Of a DNA stretch of 64,000 nucleotides, positions 42,801 through 51,238 are shown in pieces (position 1 is the stretch's first letter; each line of letters opens with the position of its first letter). Both the position numbers and the translations under genes were made by a program. The DNA comes from G025836975 sp049646585 (lineage in GTDB: Bacteria; Pseudomonadota; Gammaproteobacteria; Burkholderiales; Burkholderiaceae_B). The DNA lies in contig JBARWC010000020.1 of NCBI GenBank assembly GCA_049646585.1, positions 26,516 through 90,515 on the forward strand. Reading direction: 5' to 3'. The notes under the pieces were generated by a model, which saw only the letters and a list, made by a program, of their open reading frames with translations, was not told the DNA's origin and made no database searches.

Positions 42801-43775
42801 ATGAATCGTCGTTCCTTCCTGATCAGCGGCGCGGCCGCAGCGACCCTGCCCTCGCTGACCTTTGCGCAAGGCGCCTTTCCGTCGCGCGCCATTACCTACA
42901 TCGTGCCCGTCGCTCCCGGCGGCGGCAGCGACTTCGTCGGGCGCGCGGTCACCGCCGCCTGGGGCAAAGAGCTGGGCCAGACCTTTGTGGTGGAAAACCA
43001 GGGCGGCGCCGGCGGCATCATCGCCTGCCAGAAGACGGAGCGCTCGGCGCCCAACGGCTATACCCTGATGCAAGGCTATGTGGCCACCCTGGCAACCAGC
43101 CCGGCCACGCGCAAGGTTCCGTATGACCCCATCAAAAGCTTCACCCCCGTGGGCATGATAGGCGGCACCCCCAATGTGCTGGTGGTCAACGCCGGCCTGC
43201 CCATCAAGGATTTCAAGGCTTTCGCCGCCTATGCCAAGGAGAAGGGCGGCAGCGTCAACTATGGATCGGCGGGAGCGGGCTCCCTGACCCATCTGCTGAT
43301 GGAGTTGCTGAAGCAGCACCTGGGCTCGAAGATGCTGCACGTTGCCTACAAGGGCGTGTCCCCCGCTTTTACCGACTTGATCGCCGGACAGACGCAAGCT
43401 ATGTTCCCCGGCCTGGCCGCCGCCGTGCCCCATTTGAAGAACGGCACGGTCAGAGCGATTGCCGTCACGGGCAAGACGCGCAGCCCGCGCTTCCCCGACG
43501 TGCCCACTTTCGAGGAACTGGGCGTAAGCGGCTTTGCCGACGTCCTGCAATGGTATGGTGTATCCGGACCCGCCGGCATGGATGCCGCCGTGGTCAAGAC
43601 CCTGAACGACAGCCTCAACAAGGTGCTGGCCCAGCCCGAACTGACCAAGCAGCTTGAAATCGAGGCCATCGACCCCATGCCCATGTCGCCCAAAGAATTT
43701 GCCGACTATGCTCGGCTAGACTACGAGCGCTGGGCCAAGCTGGCCAAAGAGCAAAATATCAACCTGGCTGCTTGA
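42801..43775 (+). CDS. Bug-family (TctC) periplasmic binding protein
   Basis: A 324-residue protein with a Tat-like or Sec signal (MNRRSFLISGAAAATLPSLTFAQG). The mature part ITYIVPVAPGGGSDFVGRAV, VENQGGAGGII and YGSAGAGSLTHLLMELLK are Bug-family signatures, where loops wrap a carboxylate ligand. Such proteins are numerous in Bordetella and relatives and often have no TctAB permease beside them, as here. It sits between its GntR regulator and an MmgE/PrpD enzyme gene. Confidence 0.9.
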   Translation: MNRRSFLISGAAAATLPSLTFAQGAFPSRAITYIVPVAPGGGSDFVGRAVTAAWGKELGQTFVVENQGGAGGIIACQKTERSAPNGYTLMQGYVATLATSPATRKVPYDPIKSFTPVGMIGGTPNVLVVNAGLPIKDFKAFAAYAKEKGGSVNYGSAGAGSLTHLLMELLKQHLGSKMLHVAYKGVSPAFTDLIAGQTQAMFPGLAAAVPHLKNGTVRAIAVTGKTRSPRFPDVPTFEELGVSGFADVLQWYGVSGPAGMDAAVVKTLNDSLNKVLAQPELTKQLEIEAIDPMPMSPKEFADYARLDYERWAKLAKEQNINLAA

Positions 43776-43808
43776 TTGTTTAATCGTTTTTTAGTGAAGT
43801 GAAATTCC

Positions 43809-45179
43809 ATGGCTCGTAATACCCAGGTCGATGCCGACCGCAACGCACCGCCCATCACCCGCATCCTGGCGGAGTACGTCGTCAACCATCCTTCGCGTGG
43901 CTGGAGCGACGAGGTCGAACACGAGGCGCACCGCACCTTCATGAACTGGCTGGGCTGCGCCGTCGGCGCGTCCGGCCACGAGGCCGCCCAAGCGGCGCTG
44001 GACGCCGTCAACGTACTGCAGCCTTCGGCGCAAGCCACGCTGCTGGGCCGTCAGGAAAAGGTCGACATCGGCAGTGCGGCGCTCATCAATGGCATCAGCT
44101 CGCATACCTTCGATTTCGACGATACCCACCTGAAGACCATCATTCACCCGGCCGGCCCGGTGTGCTCAGCCTTGCTCGCGCTGGCCGAGCATACCGGCGC
44201 AAGCGGGCGCCAGCTCATCGATGCGCTGGTCATCGGCGTCGACGTGTCCTGCCGCGCCGGCAACATGATCTACCCCGATCACTACGATCGCGGCTGGCAC
44301 ATCACGGGCACGACCGGCGTGCTGGGTGCGGCGGCCGCCTGCGCGCGCCTGCTGGGCATGAACGTGGAGCAGACCGTCATGGCGCTGGGCATCGCCGCGT
44401 CGCAGCCCATAGGTCTGCGCGAACAGTTCGGCACCATGACCAAGCCTTTCCATCCGGGCGCGGCCGCTCAGGCCGGCCTGATGTCGGCCTTGCTGGCCAA
44501 ATCGGGCTTCACGTCCAGCAGCCGTGCCATCGAAGCGCCTCGCGGCTTCGCGCAGGTCGTTTCGGTCAAGTACGACTGGAACGAAATCACCGAGCAGTTG
44601 GGTGAGCGCTTCGAGATATCGTTCAACTCGTACAAGCCTTTTGCCTGCGGCATCGTCATTCATCCCAGCATCGATGCCTGCGTGCAGTTGCGCGACAAGG
44701 GCGTGACTCCCGAAAACCTTGTGCGCATCGACTTGAAGGTGCACCCGCTGGTGCTTGAACTGACCGGCAAGAAAGAACCCACCGACGGTCTGCAAGGCAA
44801 GTTCAGCGTCTACCATGGTTGCGCGGCCGGCCTTATTTTTGGCCGGGCTTCCGAAGACGAATATGCCGACGACATCGTGAATCGCGCCGACATGGTGGAC
44901 GTGCGCCGCAAGGTCAACGCCATTGTCGACCGAGGCATGGACGAGGCCAGCGTGGATGCGGTGGCTACCTTGACCGACGGCAGCACGGTCCACGTCTATG
45001 TCGAGCACGCCATCGGTTCCTTGCAACGCCCCATGACCGACGGCGACCTGGAAAATAAATTCCATGGCATGACCGACGGCCTGCTGGGCAAGGACCAGAC
45101 CTCGCAGTTGATCGCCGAGTGCTGGAAGCTGGCCGATGCGCCGAACGTCAGCCAGGTGACCCGGCTTTCAAGGAAGTAA
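43809..45179 (+). CDS. MmgE/PrpD-family enzyme
   Basis: A 456-residue protein of the 2-methylcitrate dehydratase/cis-aconitate decarboxylase family. Signatures: AHRTFMNWLGCAVG, NGISSHTFDFDDTH, HPAGPVCSALLALAE, and KPFHPGAAAQAGLMSALLAKSGFTS. Family members act on tricarboxylates or related acids, but many in these bacteria are uncharacterised. Being downstream of a Bug binding protein and a GntR regulator, it probably helps break down the acid that protein binds. The ribosome site is weak. Confidence 0.85.
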   Translation: MARNTQVDADRNAPPITRILAEYVVNHPSRGWSDEVEHEAHRTFMNWLGCAVGASGHEAAQAALDAVNVLQPSAQATLLGRQEKVDIGSAALINGISSHTFDFDDTHLKTIIHPAGPVCSALLALAEHTGASGRQLIDALVIGVDVSCRAGNMIYPDHYDRGWHITGTTGVLGAAAACARLLGMNVEQTVMALGIAASQPIGLREQFGTMTKPFHPGAAAQAGLMSALLAKSGFTSSSRAIEAPRGFAQVVSVKYDWNEITEQLGERFEISFNSYKPFACGIVIHPSIDACVQLRDKGVTPENLVRIDLKVHPLVLELTGKKEPTDGLQGKFSVYHGCAAGLIFGRASEDEYADDIVNRADMVDVRRKVNAIVDRGMDEASVDAVATLTDGSTVHVYVEHAIGSLQRPMTDGDLENKFHGMTDGLLGKDQTSQLIAECWKLADAPNVSQVTRLSRK

Positions 45180-45185
45180 GGGCAG

Positions 45186-45210
45186 GGCAGGCGGGGCAAC
45201 CCCGCCTGCC
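45186..45210. terminator. Hairpin between convergent genes
   Basis: GGCAGGCGGGG-CAA-CCCCGCCTGCC, an 11-bp perfect stem exactly filling the gap between the MmgE/PrpD and SstT stops. No T-run on either side. It may act as a two-way terminator. Confidence 0.55.
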
Positions 45211-46464
45211 TCAGGCTTGCTCGGCGACTGTGTCGGCCGCCATGTCGGCGATTTGCGAATAGGTGCCGGCGGCGGTGAACAGCACGTCGGTGGATGAATT
45301 CAAGGCCGTTTCGGTGGAGTCCTGCAACACGCCGATGATGAATCCCACGCCCACCACCTGCATGGCCAGGTCGTTGGAAATGCCGAACAGGCTGCAGGCT
45401 AGCGGAATCAGCAGCAAAGAGCCGCCCGCCACGCCGGAGGCGCCGCAGGCGCATATGGCGGCCACCACGCTGAGCAGCAGCGCCGTGGGCAGGTCCACCG
45501 TGATGCCCAGGGTATTCACCGCGGCCAGGGTAAGCACCGTGATCGTCACGGCCGCCCCCGCCATATTGATGGTGGCGCCTAGCGGTATGGAAACCGAATA
45601 CGTGTCCTCGGGCAGGCCCAGGCGCTTGCACAGCGCCAGATTGACGGGAATGTTGGCGGCGGAGCTGCGTGTGAAGAAGGCCGTGATGCCGCTTTCCCGC
45701 AGGCAGGTGAAGACCAGCGGATACGGATTGCGGCGGATCTTGGCAAACACGATCAGCGGGTTCACCACCAGGGCGACGAACAGCATGCAGCCTATCAGCA
45801 CTGTCAACAGGCGGGCGTAGCCCAGCAGCGCGTCCAGCCCGGCCTCGGCCATGGTCGAGGCGACCAGGCCGAAGATGCCGATGGGCGCCAGCCGTATGAC
45901 GGCCTTGACGATGAAGGACAGGGCCAGCGACAGGTCGGCGATCACGTTCTTGGTGGCGCCATGCGCATGACGCATGGCCAGGCCCATGGCGATGGCCCAG
46001 GCCAGGATGCCGATGTAGTTGGCCTTGGCCAGGGCGTTGATGGGGTTGTCCACCACGCTCATGAGCAGGTTGGTCAGCACTTCGACGATGCCGCCCGGCG
46101 CGCTCAGGGCCTGCGCGTCGACTTTCAGTTGTATGGTCAGGGGGAACATGAAACTGACCACCACGGCCACCAGGGCCGCAGCGAACGTGCCGATCAGGTA
46201 CAGGACCAGGATGGAGCCCATCCGGGTTTGCTGGCCCTTCTTGTGATTGGCGATGGATGCCGCCACCAGCACGAACACCAGGACGGGCGCAACCGCCTTC
46301 AGGGCGTTCACGAAGAGCTCGCCGGCAATGCCGACCCAGCCGGCGGCGGCGGGAGAGGCCAGCCCGAGCACAATGCCCGCAATCAGGCCTATGACGATCT
46401 GGGCTACCAGGCTGCCATTGCTGACGAATTGCAATAGCGGGTTCTTTACTTCGGCACGGGGCAT
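45211..46464 (-). CDS. sstT: Sodium/serine-threonine symporter SstT
   Basis: A 417-residue transporter of the dicarboxylate/amino acid:cation symporter family, near the 414 residues of E. coli SstT. Start at ATG 46464 (GGAG 6 bases upstream); the longer frame runs into the ssrA upstream region. Signature parts: ESGITAFFTRSSAANIPVNLALCKRLGL (serine-rich hairpin) and PLGATINMAGAAVTITVLTL (NMxG substrate site). It imports serine and threonine with sodium. Confidence 0.9.
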   Translation of the reverse strand: MPRAEVKNPLLQFVSNGSLVAQIVIGLIAGIVLGLASPAAAGWVGIAGELFVNALKAVAPVLVFVLVAASIANHKKGQQTRMGSILVLYLIGTFAAALVAVVVSFMFPLTIQLKVDAQALSAPGGIVEVLTNLLMSVVDNPINALAKANYIGILAWAIAMGLAMRHAHGATKNVIADLSLALSFIVKAVIRLAPIGIFGLVASTMAEAGLDALLGYARLLTVLIGCMLFVALVVNPLIVFAKIRRNPYPLVFTCLRESGITAFFTRSSAANIPVNLALCKRLGLPEDTYSVSIPLGATINMAGAAVTITVLTLAAVNTLGITVDLPTALLLSVVAAICACGASGVAGGSLLLIPLACSLFGISNDLAMQVVGVGFIIGVLQDSTETALNSSTDVLFTAAGTYSQIADMAADTVAEQA

Positions 46465-46654
46465 CAGGGACTCCAAAACCAAGCCGGTTCGGCTTGTATA
46501 GACTGCTTGCTCCACCGCTGGCGCCCACATCGAGCCGTGCATTGTGTCGCGCCTCGCTTGCAACGGGGGCGCATGCCTCTTTTTATTGTGCGCGTAAATG
46601 CGCAGCCAGGTATTTTATCATCTTGAAACAGGGTCTAAGTGCCCGCATATAGGC

Positions 46655-46660
46655 TATAAT
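46655..46660 (+). promoter_or_regulatory. -10 box of ssrA
   Basis: TATAAT ending 9 bases before the tmRNA 5' G. No good -35 is visible at normal spacing. Confidence 0.6.
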
Positions 46661-46669
46661 TCAAGTTCT

Positions 46670-47035
46670 GGGGTCGATCCGGCTTCGACGTGGGTCGCGA
46701 AACAGAGCAGGGCATGTCGAGCACCAGTAAGCTCGTAAATCCACTGGAAAACTACAAACGCCAACGACGAGCGTTTCGCTTTAGCCGCTTAAGGCGGTAA
46801 GCCGCTGCACTAATTTGTCTTTGGGTTAGGTAGGGTCAAACCTACAGCAGCGTCATCTACAAAGAATCGGGTCTTGCCGGGTCACTCGGCATGGTCTTAA
46901 ATTAATGTGAATCGCCAAGGAAGGGCCTGTCGGCTGGCACGCTCCAAGGTTAAAACTTAAAGTGAACCGAATAAACATGTAGAACTGCCTGCAGAGGGCT
47001 TGCGGACGGGGGTTCAATTCCCCCCGACTCCACCA
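46670..47035 (+). ncRNA. ssrA: tmRNA (ssrA)
   Basis: The 366-base tmRNA that rescues stalled ribosomes. The 5' end GGGGTCGATCCGGCTTCGAC pairs with the 3' end, which closes with GGGGGTTCAATTCCCCCCGACTCCACCA split as a T-arm, acceptor stem and encoded CCA. The tag frame resumes at GCC 46760 and encodes ANDERFALAA then TAA (46790-46792), a betaproteobacterial-type tag ending in the LAA degradation signal. The order of pseudoknots was not modelled. Its 3' part is an insertion hot spot in this genome (see the Tn7-like element and the integrase remnant). Confidence 0.95.
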
Positions 47036-47063
47036 GACAAACCCACGCTGCACTATGTAGCAC

Positions 47064-47137
47064 TGTGGAGTTAAGCATAAGTTGGCACTATTGCCATCTT
47101 ATGCTTTATTTCACGAAGTGCCACATTATGCTTTATT
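47064..47137. repeat. Left end of the Tn7-like element with three transposase-binding repeats
   Basis: The terminal repeat (47064-47088) contains AAGCATAAGTTGGCAC. Two further copies, GCCATCTTATGCTTTATT (47093-47110) and GTGCCACATTATGCTTTATT (47118-47137), are in the opposite orientation to the terminal one. Confidence 0.8.
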
Positions 47138-47262
47138 GCAAAAACGTGGTAAGAACTAGGGTTTTATCTATGCAAAAGGGGTGCCTCCAAACGGAAGCAC
47201 CCCTTTTTTTCGATAGGTGTTAAAGCGAGCGCGGCCAGAGCTCAGCCAAATGACCGGTAAGT

Positions 47263-48669
47263 CTACATGGCAGCGTCGTTAGCTGCCTGCCCCGCTAAGC
47301 TGGAGAGCACCGAATAAAGATGACAGGCCGAGTTCAGTGTCCTGGGTTCCACCAGCTGCGCCACTTGTTCCACCGTGATACTTTCGCCATTTTCATGGAG
47401 CACTTCGCAAGCTTGCAGCAACTCTGAGCGAACGGCTGCCTGGGCCTTTAAGGCCCGCAGGTGCAGATGCTGAACATAGTATTCCCCAAGAGCCCTGGCT
47501 TCTGTCGTCGCCTGAATGTATAAGTGCCGCACATCGATATCTAGCGCTTTCGCGAAGTCGGTGACGCTGCGTGGCTCAGGTTGGCGCAGCTCATCCCGAA
47601 GCTGCTCGCGAATGGTCCCCCAGTCGTGCTGGCGCTTTGGCCGATGCTGATTGGACACAGGATAGTCTATTTGCAACGCCAACTGCTGAGTTATTGGCGG
47701 CGGGCACCAATCCGCCAGCTTGCCTTGCAGCAGGTTTGGCAGCGAAACACCGCAATGCATAGCCATACGAACAAGGGCATCCAGAGTGAGTGGTGTGCGA
47801 CCGGTTTGCCAATAATGAACCGTGGATTTTCTGACTCCCAGTCGTCTGGCGAAATGTGCTGCAATACCGCTATCCAGCTCACCGATAAGCAGCTCTACCC
47901 CCTGATGAAAGGATTCGATGTCGGGCGCAAAGACTGGTTCTGCCTCCGAGGACACCGACATCGCGGCCAAGAGATGGCCGATGTGGCTTGCCTGTTCAAT
48001 TTCCAGTCTCTGTTCTACAGTTGGAGGAGCAGTTGGACCTTCTGGGATAGAGTTCCCCAAAAAACACCCGCAAGCAGTGCACCACCCTGGCACCACAAAG
48101 TTGGCGGTATGCCGCACGTTGGATGCACTGCAATGTGGGCAGCGAGCTACCAACTCGGTATGATGACGAGCGCAAACCTTGTTCAGACCGATATCCCAAG
48201 CCAGCCGAAAGTACGGTTGTCGCCCTTTTTCCTGGTCGTCGGCTAAGCAATGTGGACACCAGCGAGCCTGCGTCGCCATCAGACCCTTGACCGCGATACA
48301 ACCCTGCAGCGGCAGCAAGGTCAGTTGCCTCAACGTGGCCACGCCCGTCAGTGCGCTCAGCATGCCTGCCCAACTCAGGGCGCTATCGCCAACACCAGAA
48401 ATCGAACGCTGATACCAGACGAAGCGACTTTTTCCGGGCGTACCCTGGTGAGTTTCCCATCGGCCTGGCTCGATACGCTCGATGATGAACTTTGCCAAGT
48501 CGTTGGTCGTGCAAGCGTGACTGTTGGAAAGGCGGCAAAAATAGCTAGTCAGGCTTTCGACCTCAGGGGTGCCGAGACCCAAGGGAGACAAGGCGTGCAA
48601 GGTGGACCTTGGGGTAAAAGCGGTCCCTACCAGTGTTGTGGCGGGCGCCTGGGCGAATAGACTGTTCAT
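47263..48669 (-). CDS. tniQ: TniQ/TnsD-family target-selection protein
   Basis: A 468-residue TniQ protein. Its N-terminus LGLGTPEVESLTSYFCRLSNSHACTTNDLAKF is the TniQ domain start. A zinc-binding region follows: CPHCLADDQEKG, CARHHTELVARCPHC and CTACGCFLG. The C-terminal part has an HTH, ARRLGVRKSTVHYWQTGRTPLTLDALVRM. In Tn7 relatives this protein recognises the target and recruits TnsC. The start overlaps the tnsC stop by 4 bases. Because the element sits just past ssrA, this protein may read the ssrA 3' end. Confidence 0.9.
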   Translation of the reverse strand: MNSLFAQAPATTLVGTAFTPRSTLHALSPLGLGTPEVESLTSYFCRLSNSHACTTNDLAKFIIERIEPGRWETHQGTPGKSRFVWYQRSISGVGDSALSWAGMLSALTGVATLRQLTLLPLQGCIAVKGLMATQARWCPHCLADDQEKGRQPYFRLAWDIGLNKVCARHHTELVARCPHCSASNVRHTANFVVPGWCTACGCFLGNSIPEGPTAPPTVEQRLEIEQASHIGHLLAAMSVSSEAEPVFAPDIESFHQGVELLIGELDSGIAAHFARRLGVRKSTVHYWQTGRTPLTLDALVRMAMHCGVSLPNLLQGKLADWCPPPITQQLALQIDYPVSNQHRPKRQHDWGTIREQLRDELRQPEPRSVTDFAKALDIDVRHLYIQATTEARALGEYYVQHLHLRALKAQAAVRSELLQACEVLHENGESITVEQVAQLVEPRTLNSACHLYSVLSSLAGQAANDAAM

Positions 48670-49670
48670 GCGGCACGCCTCCGGGTACCAGGCAGTCGGA
48701 ATTGTTCGCCCGCAAAACGTTCTTCACCCAGACGGATTTCCTCCAGAATAGCGGCATGTTGACCCTGGGTAAGCAGGCTCTTATCAAGCAGCTCCTGAGA
48801 AACGCCGCCATAGTTCTGGGCCCGAGAGATGAAACCCCGGATGAGATCCATCAGAGTACCGATGCAGCCGAGGGTATTCATTTGCAGCAGTTGGGCATTT
48901 TCCAGCAACAAGCCATCGAAATAACCTTGAGTGTCATGCTCCAGCCGATGCAGAAACCCTTCGAAGGCGATGCAATCGTCAGGGCAGTCCGTGTGGTAGC
49001 GTGAAAAATGAATCTCCTTTATGCGTCGGGCCAGTTGTCCGGAAAGGCGGCTCACCCCCAGGATGTCATAGGAGCCGAACAGGATGATTTGGCAACCGGC
49101 GCAGTTTGACAGGCTTTTCAGCGCATCCGTCTGACGTTTCATTCGAGTCTCCGAAACGTTGGTAAGGTGCCCTCCCTCATCAATCATCAGTACCTTCACA
49201 CTTCGAGCGCGCAGTGCTTCTTCAACCTTCTTACGCAATCCAGCGGCTGTGTTCTTGCTACGCCCCAGCGGCCTATAGACTCGATTCGTCATAGGGTCGA
49301 CGCCGTATTCAACCCCAGCCGGCGTACCTACCGGGCCTTCAAGTTGCTCCAGAATATCGGAATAGAACAGTTTCCAATTGAACTCCGCTTCTGAAGTAGC
49401 CCGCGCCTCGATACGCAAGACGGGAATGAGTCCCGGATCCTGCGCCATTTCTGACTGGTAACGCTTCAGCATGCGGGTATATAACGTATGTGCAAGCGTG
49501 GTTTTGCCCACGCCTGTAGGGCCAGTGACCATCAGAATATGGCCTTGGCCCATCGCTTCCAGGGCCTCAACCTCGGCAATGACTTCGCCTATGCGTGGGT
49601 GGTTGATGCGTTTATTCATAAGCGTGTGCACTGCGGTCAGTGACGCTTCTTGTAATGTCGTCTTTTTCAT
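48666..49670 (-). CDS. tnsC: Transposition AAA+ ATPase TnsC (TniB)
   Basis: A 334-residue AAA+ ATPase linking target choice to the transposase. Walker A is GPTGVGKTT (about residue 50), Walker B VLMIDEGGHL, then sensor-like IILFGSYDI and an arginine-rich RLSGQLARRIKE. The N-terminal HPRIGEVIAEVEAL segment matches TniB proteins. Its start overlaps the tnsB stop by one base, and its end overlaps tniQ, showing a tightly coupled operon. Confidence 0.92.
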   Translation of the reverse strand: MKKTTLQEASLTAVHTLMNKRINHPRIGEVIAEVEALEAMGQGHILMVTGPTGVGKTTLAHTLYTRMLKRYQSEMAQDPGLIPVLRIEARATSEAEFNWKLFYSDILEQLEGPVGTPAGVEYGVDPMTNRVYRPLGRSKNTAAGLRKKVEEALRARSVKVLMIDEGGHLTNVSETRMKRQTDALKSLSNCAGCQIILFGSYDILGVSRLSGQLARRIKEIHFSRYHTDCPDDCIAFEGFLHRLEHDTQGYFDGLLLENAQLLQMNTLGCIGTLMDLIRGFISRAQNYGGVSQELLDKSLLTQGQHAAILEEIRLGEERFAGEQFRLPGTRRRAA

Positions 49671-51187
49671 TAGTCCAAATCTCCGTAGAGGAATCCGTCA
49701 CTTGGGGCCGCATGGCCTGCACTCCCAGCAGGCTTAGCACCGGTTTGCCAGGCCGCCGAAGGTCTGGTCGGTGGCGAGGGCTGACCGCCCGAGTGGCTAC
49801 GCCCCACGCCGCTAGATCGCGCCAAAGCGAAGTTCTTCAGGGGTTCCAACCCAAAGACCTTGGGGCGCCCGCCTGTTTGGTCTTCGTTTAATAACCCCAG
49901 CTTTTCATGCAGAAACTCGGTCTCGCCCAACTTCTGGGCCTGGCGGAACACCTCTGTGTCGGGCGACATCGTGGCAATAAATTCGAGCAACTGGGTGCCG
50001 GAAATCGCATCATGTCGGTTCTTGGCGTAGCCAGAGTGGACTTTCAGATACTCCGCGCTGACGGTCTCGAGCTGGCGGACGTTGACTCGCGGTAAGTGCT
50101 GCAGCTGCATGCTGCGTGCTTCAATCCACTGCCGATTGGGCAACTGAACGAAGACGCGGGAGACGTCATACGGGTCGTAGCGCACCGGAAATTTTTTCTT
50201 GGCAAACAGTACGCTATCAAAATGTGGCGACTGATAGTAGAAATTGTGAACCTTGACGCCACGCTGGCGGTCAACTGTACGCTCGCCGCCTCGATTCACC
50301 GACGGGCAAGTGGCAATGAGGAAATCCCGATTGAAGGCAATGGCGCGGTGAGGTCGCGCGCCGGTTTCGCGCAACGCCCGCTGAAAAGCCTCGCGTGGTG
50401 ATAGGTCCAGCGCTGGATGTGTCCGTTGGTCATAGAATTCGAAGGCCCAGTACTCCAGCACCGTATATAGATTCTCCAGACTCCAATTCGCCAACCTCTT
50501 GGGCAGGTGAGTGCCAGAGAGCATGCGAACCTGCTTGGTGAGTTCGGTGTTGCCCTCCAGGTTGTGCACCAGCTGCGTATTCATCGTTCCAAATAGCCGC
50601 TCCATGACCGAACCCACTCGTGGCTGGCCTGCCGGGCGTAACCGGAAATGGACATTCATGCTCGTCAGGAAATGCTTCACGTCCTGGGCGATGAGGTCCT
50701 TGCCGTTGTCGGTCATCAGCATCTGCGGCAACCGATTCCAGCGCTTTACAAAGGCGCGTAGGGTCATCAAAACTGCCGAGCGGTCGGGCGGCTGAAAGCT
50801 CAGATGCAAGGCCATCGTACGGCGACAGCACGCATCAACCATCATCGACAACCACGGCCGCCCCAAGGACAGCCCCGTGCGCCGACATTTCAGTTCGATA
50901 TCCAGTAGCGTATGGTCGATATGCACACACTCGAAGGGTCGTACACCATGGCGCGGAGTGTCATAGGCCAACGTGTAATAGAACTGTTGGTTCTGATACG
51001 CTATGCGCTTTCCGTAGCGGGTTTTTCGCATGACATCATCTTCATGGGCTTTCAGATGGTTCAGAAATGTAGGATAGCTAGGGCAAACGACAGATTCTCG
51101 GCTGCAGTGGGCCTCCAGCTCGCTATAGGCCGCCTTGCCGGTAGGGGCACGCATTGCTGTATAGACGGTTTGCCGGATGTGTTCCAT
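49670..51187 (-). CDS. tnsB: DDE transposase TnsB (TniA), N-terminus truncated
   Basis: A 505-residue RNase H-fold transposase from ATG 51187. The catalytic triad is Asp91 (VHIDHTLLD), Asp160 (LMTDNGKDL) and Glu196 (GSVMERLFGTMN), with the D-35-E spacing of the family. The C-terminal beta-barrel carries RYDPYDVSRVFVQLPNRQWIEA. TniA/TnsB proteins normally have 150 or more residues before the first Asp, holding DNA-binding helices; here only 90 remain, and the frame closes at a stop (51236-51238) where the facing cargo gene also begins abruptly. Probably unable to bind its ends fully. Confidence 0.85.
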   Translation of the reverse strand: MEHIRQTVYTAMRAPTGKAAYSELEAHCSRESVVCPSYPTFLNHLKAHEDDVMRKTRYGKRIAYQNQQFYYTLAYDTPRHGVRPFECVHIDHTLLDIELKCRRTGLSLGRPWLSMMVDACCRRTMALHLSFQPPDRSAVLMTLRAFVKRWNRLPQMLMTDNGKDLIAQDVKHFLTSMNVHFRLRPAGQPRVGSVMERLFGTMNTQLVHNLEGNTELTKQVRMLSGTHLPKRLANWSLENLYTVLEYWAFEFYDQRTHPALDLSPREAFQRALRETGARPHRAIAFNRDFLIATCPSVNRGGERTVDRQRGVKVHNFYYQSPHFDSVLFAKKKFPVRYDPYDVSRVFVQLPNRQWIEARSMQLQHLPRVNVRQLETVSAEYLKVHSGYAKNRHDAISGTQLLEFIATMSPDTEVFRQAQKLGETEFLHEKLGLLNEDQTGGRPKVFGLEPLKNFALARSSGVGRSHSGGQPSPPTRPSAAWQTGAKPAGSAGHAAPSDGFLYGDLD

Positions 51188-51238
51188 AGCAGCCAACTGC
51201 TCGGCAGCCAGAGCGTTTTTGCCGACTACTGCTACTTA

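Noticed and set aside
46853..47053. 66-codon minus-strand frame
   Set aside because: Lies inside the tmRNA gene.
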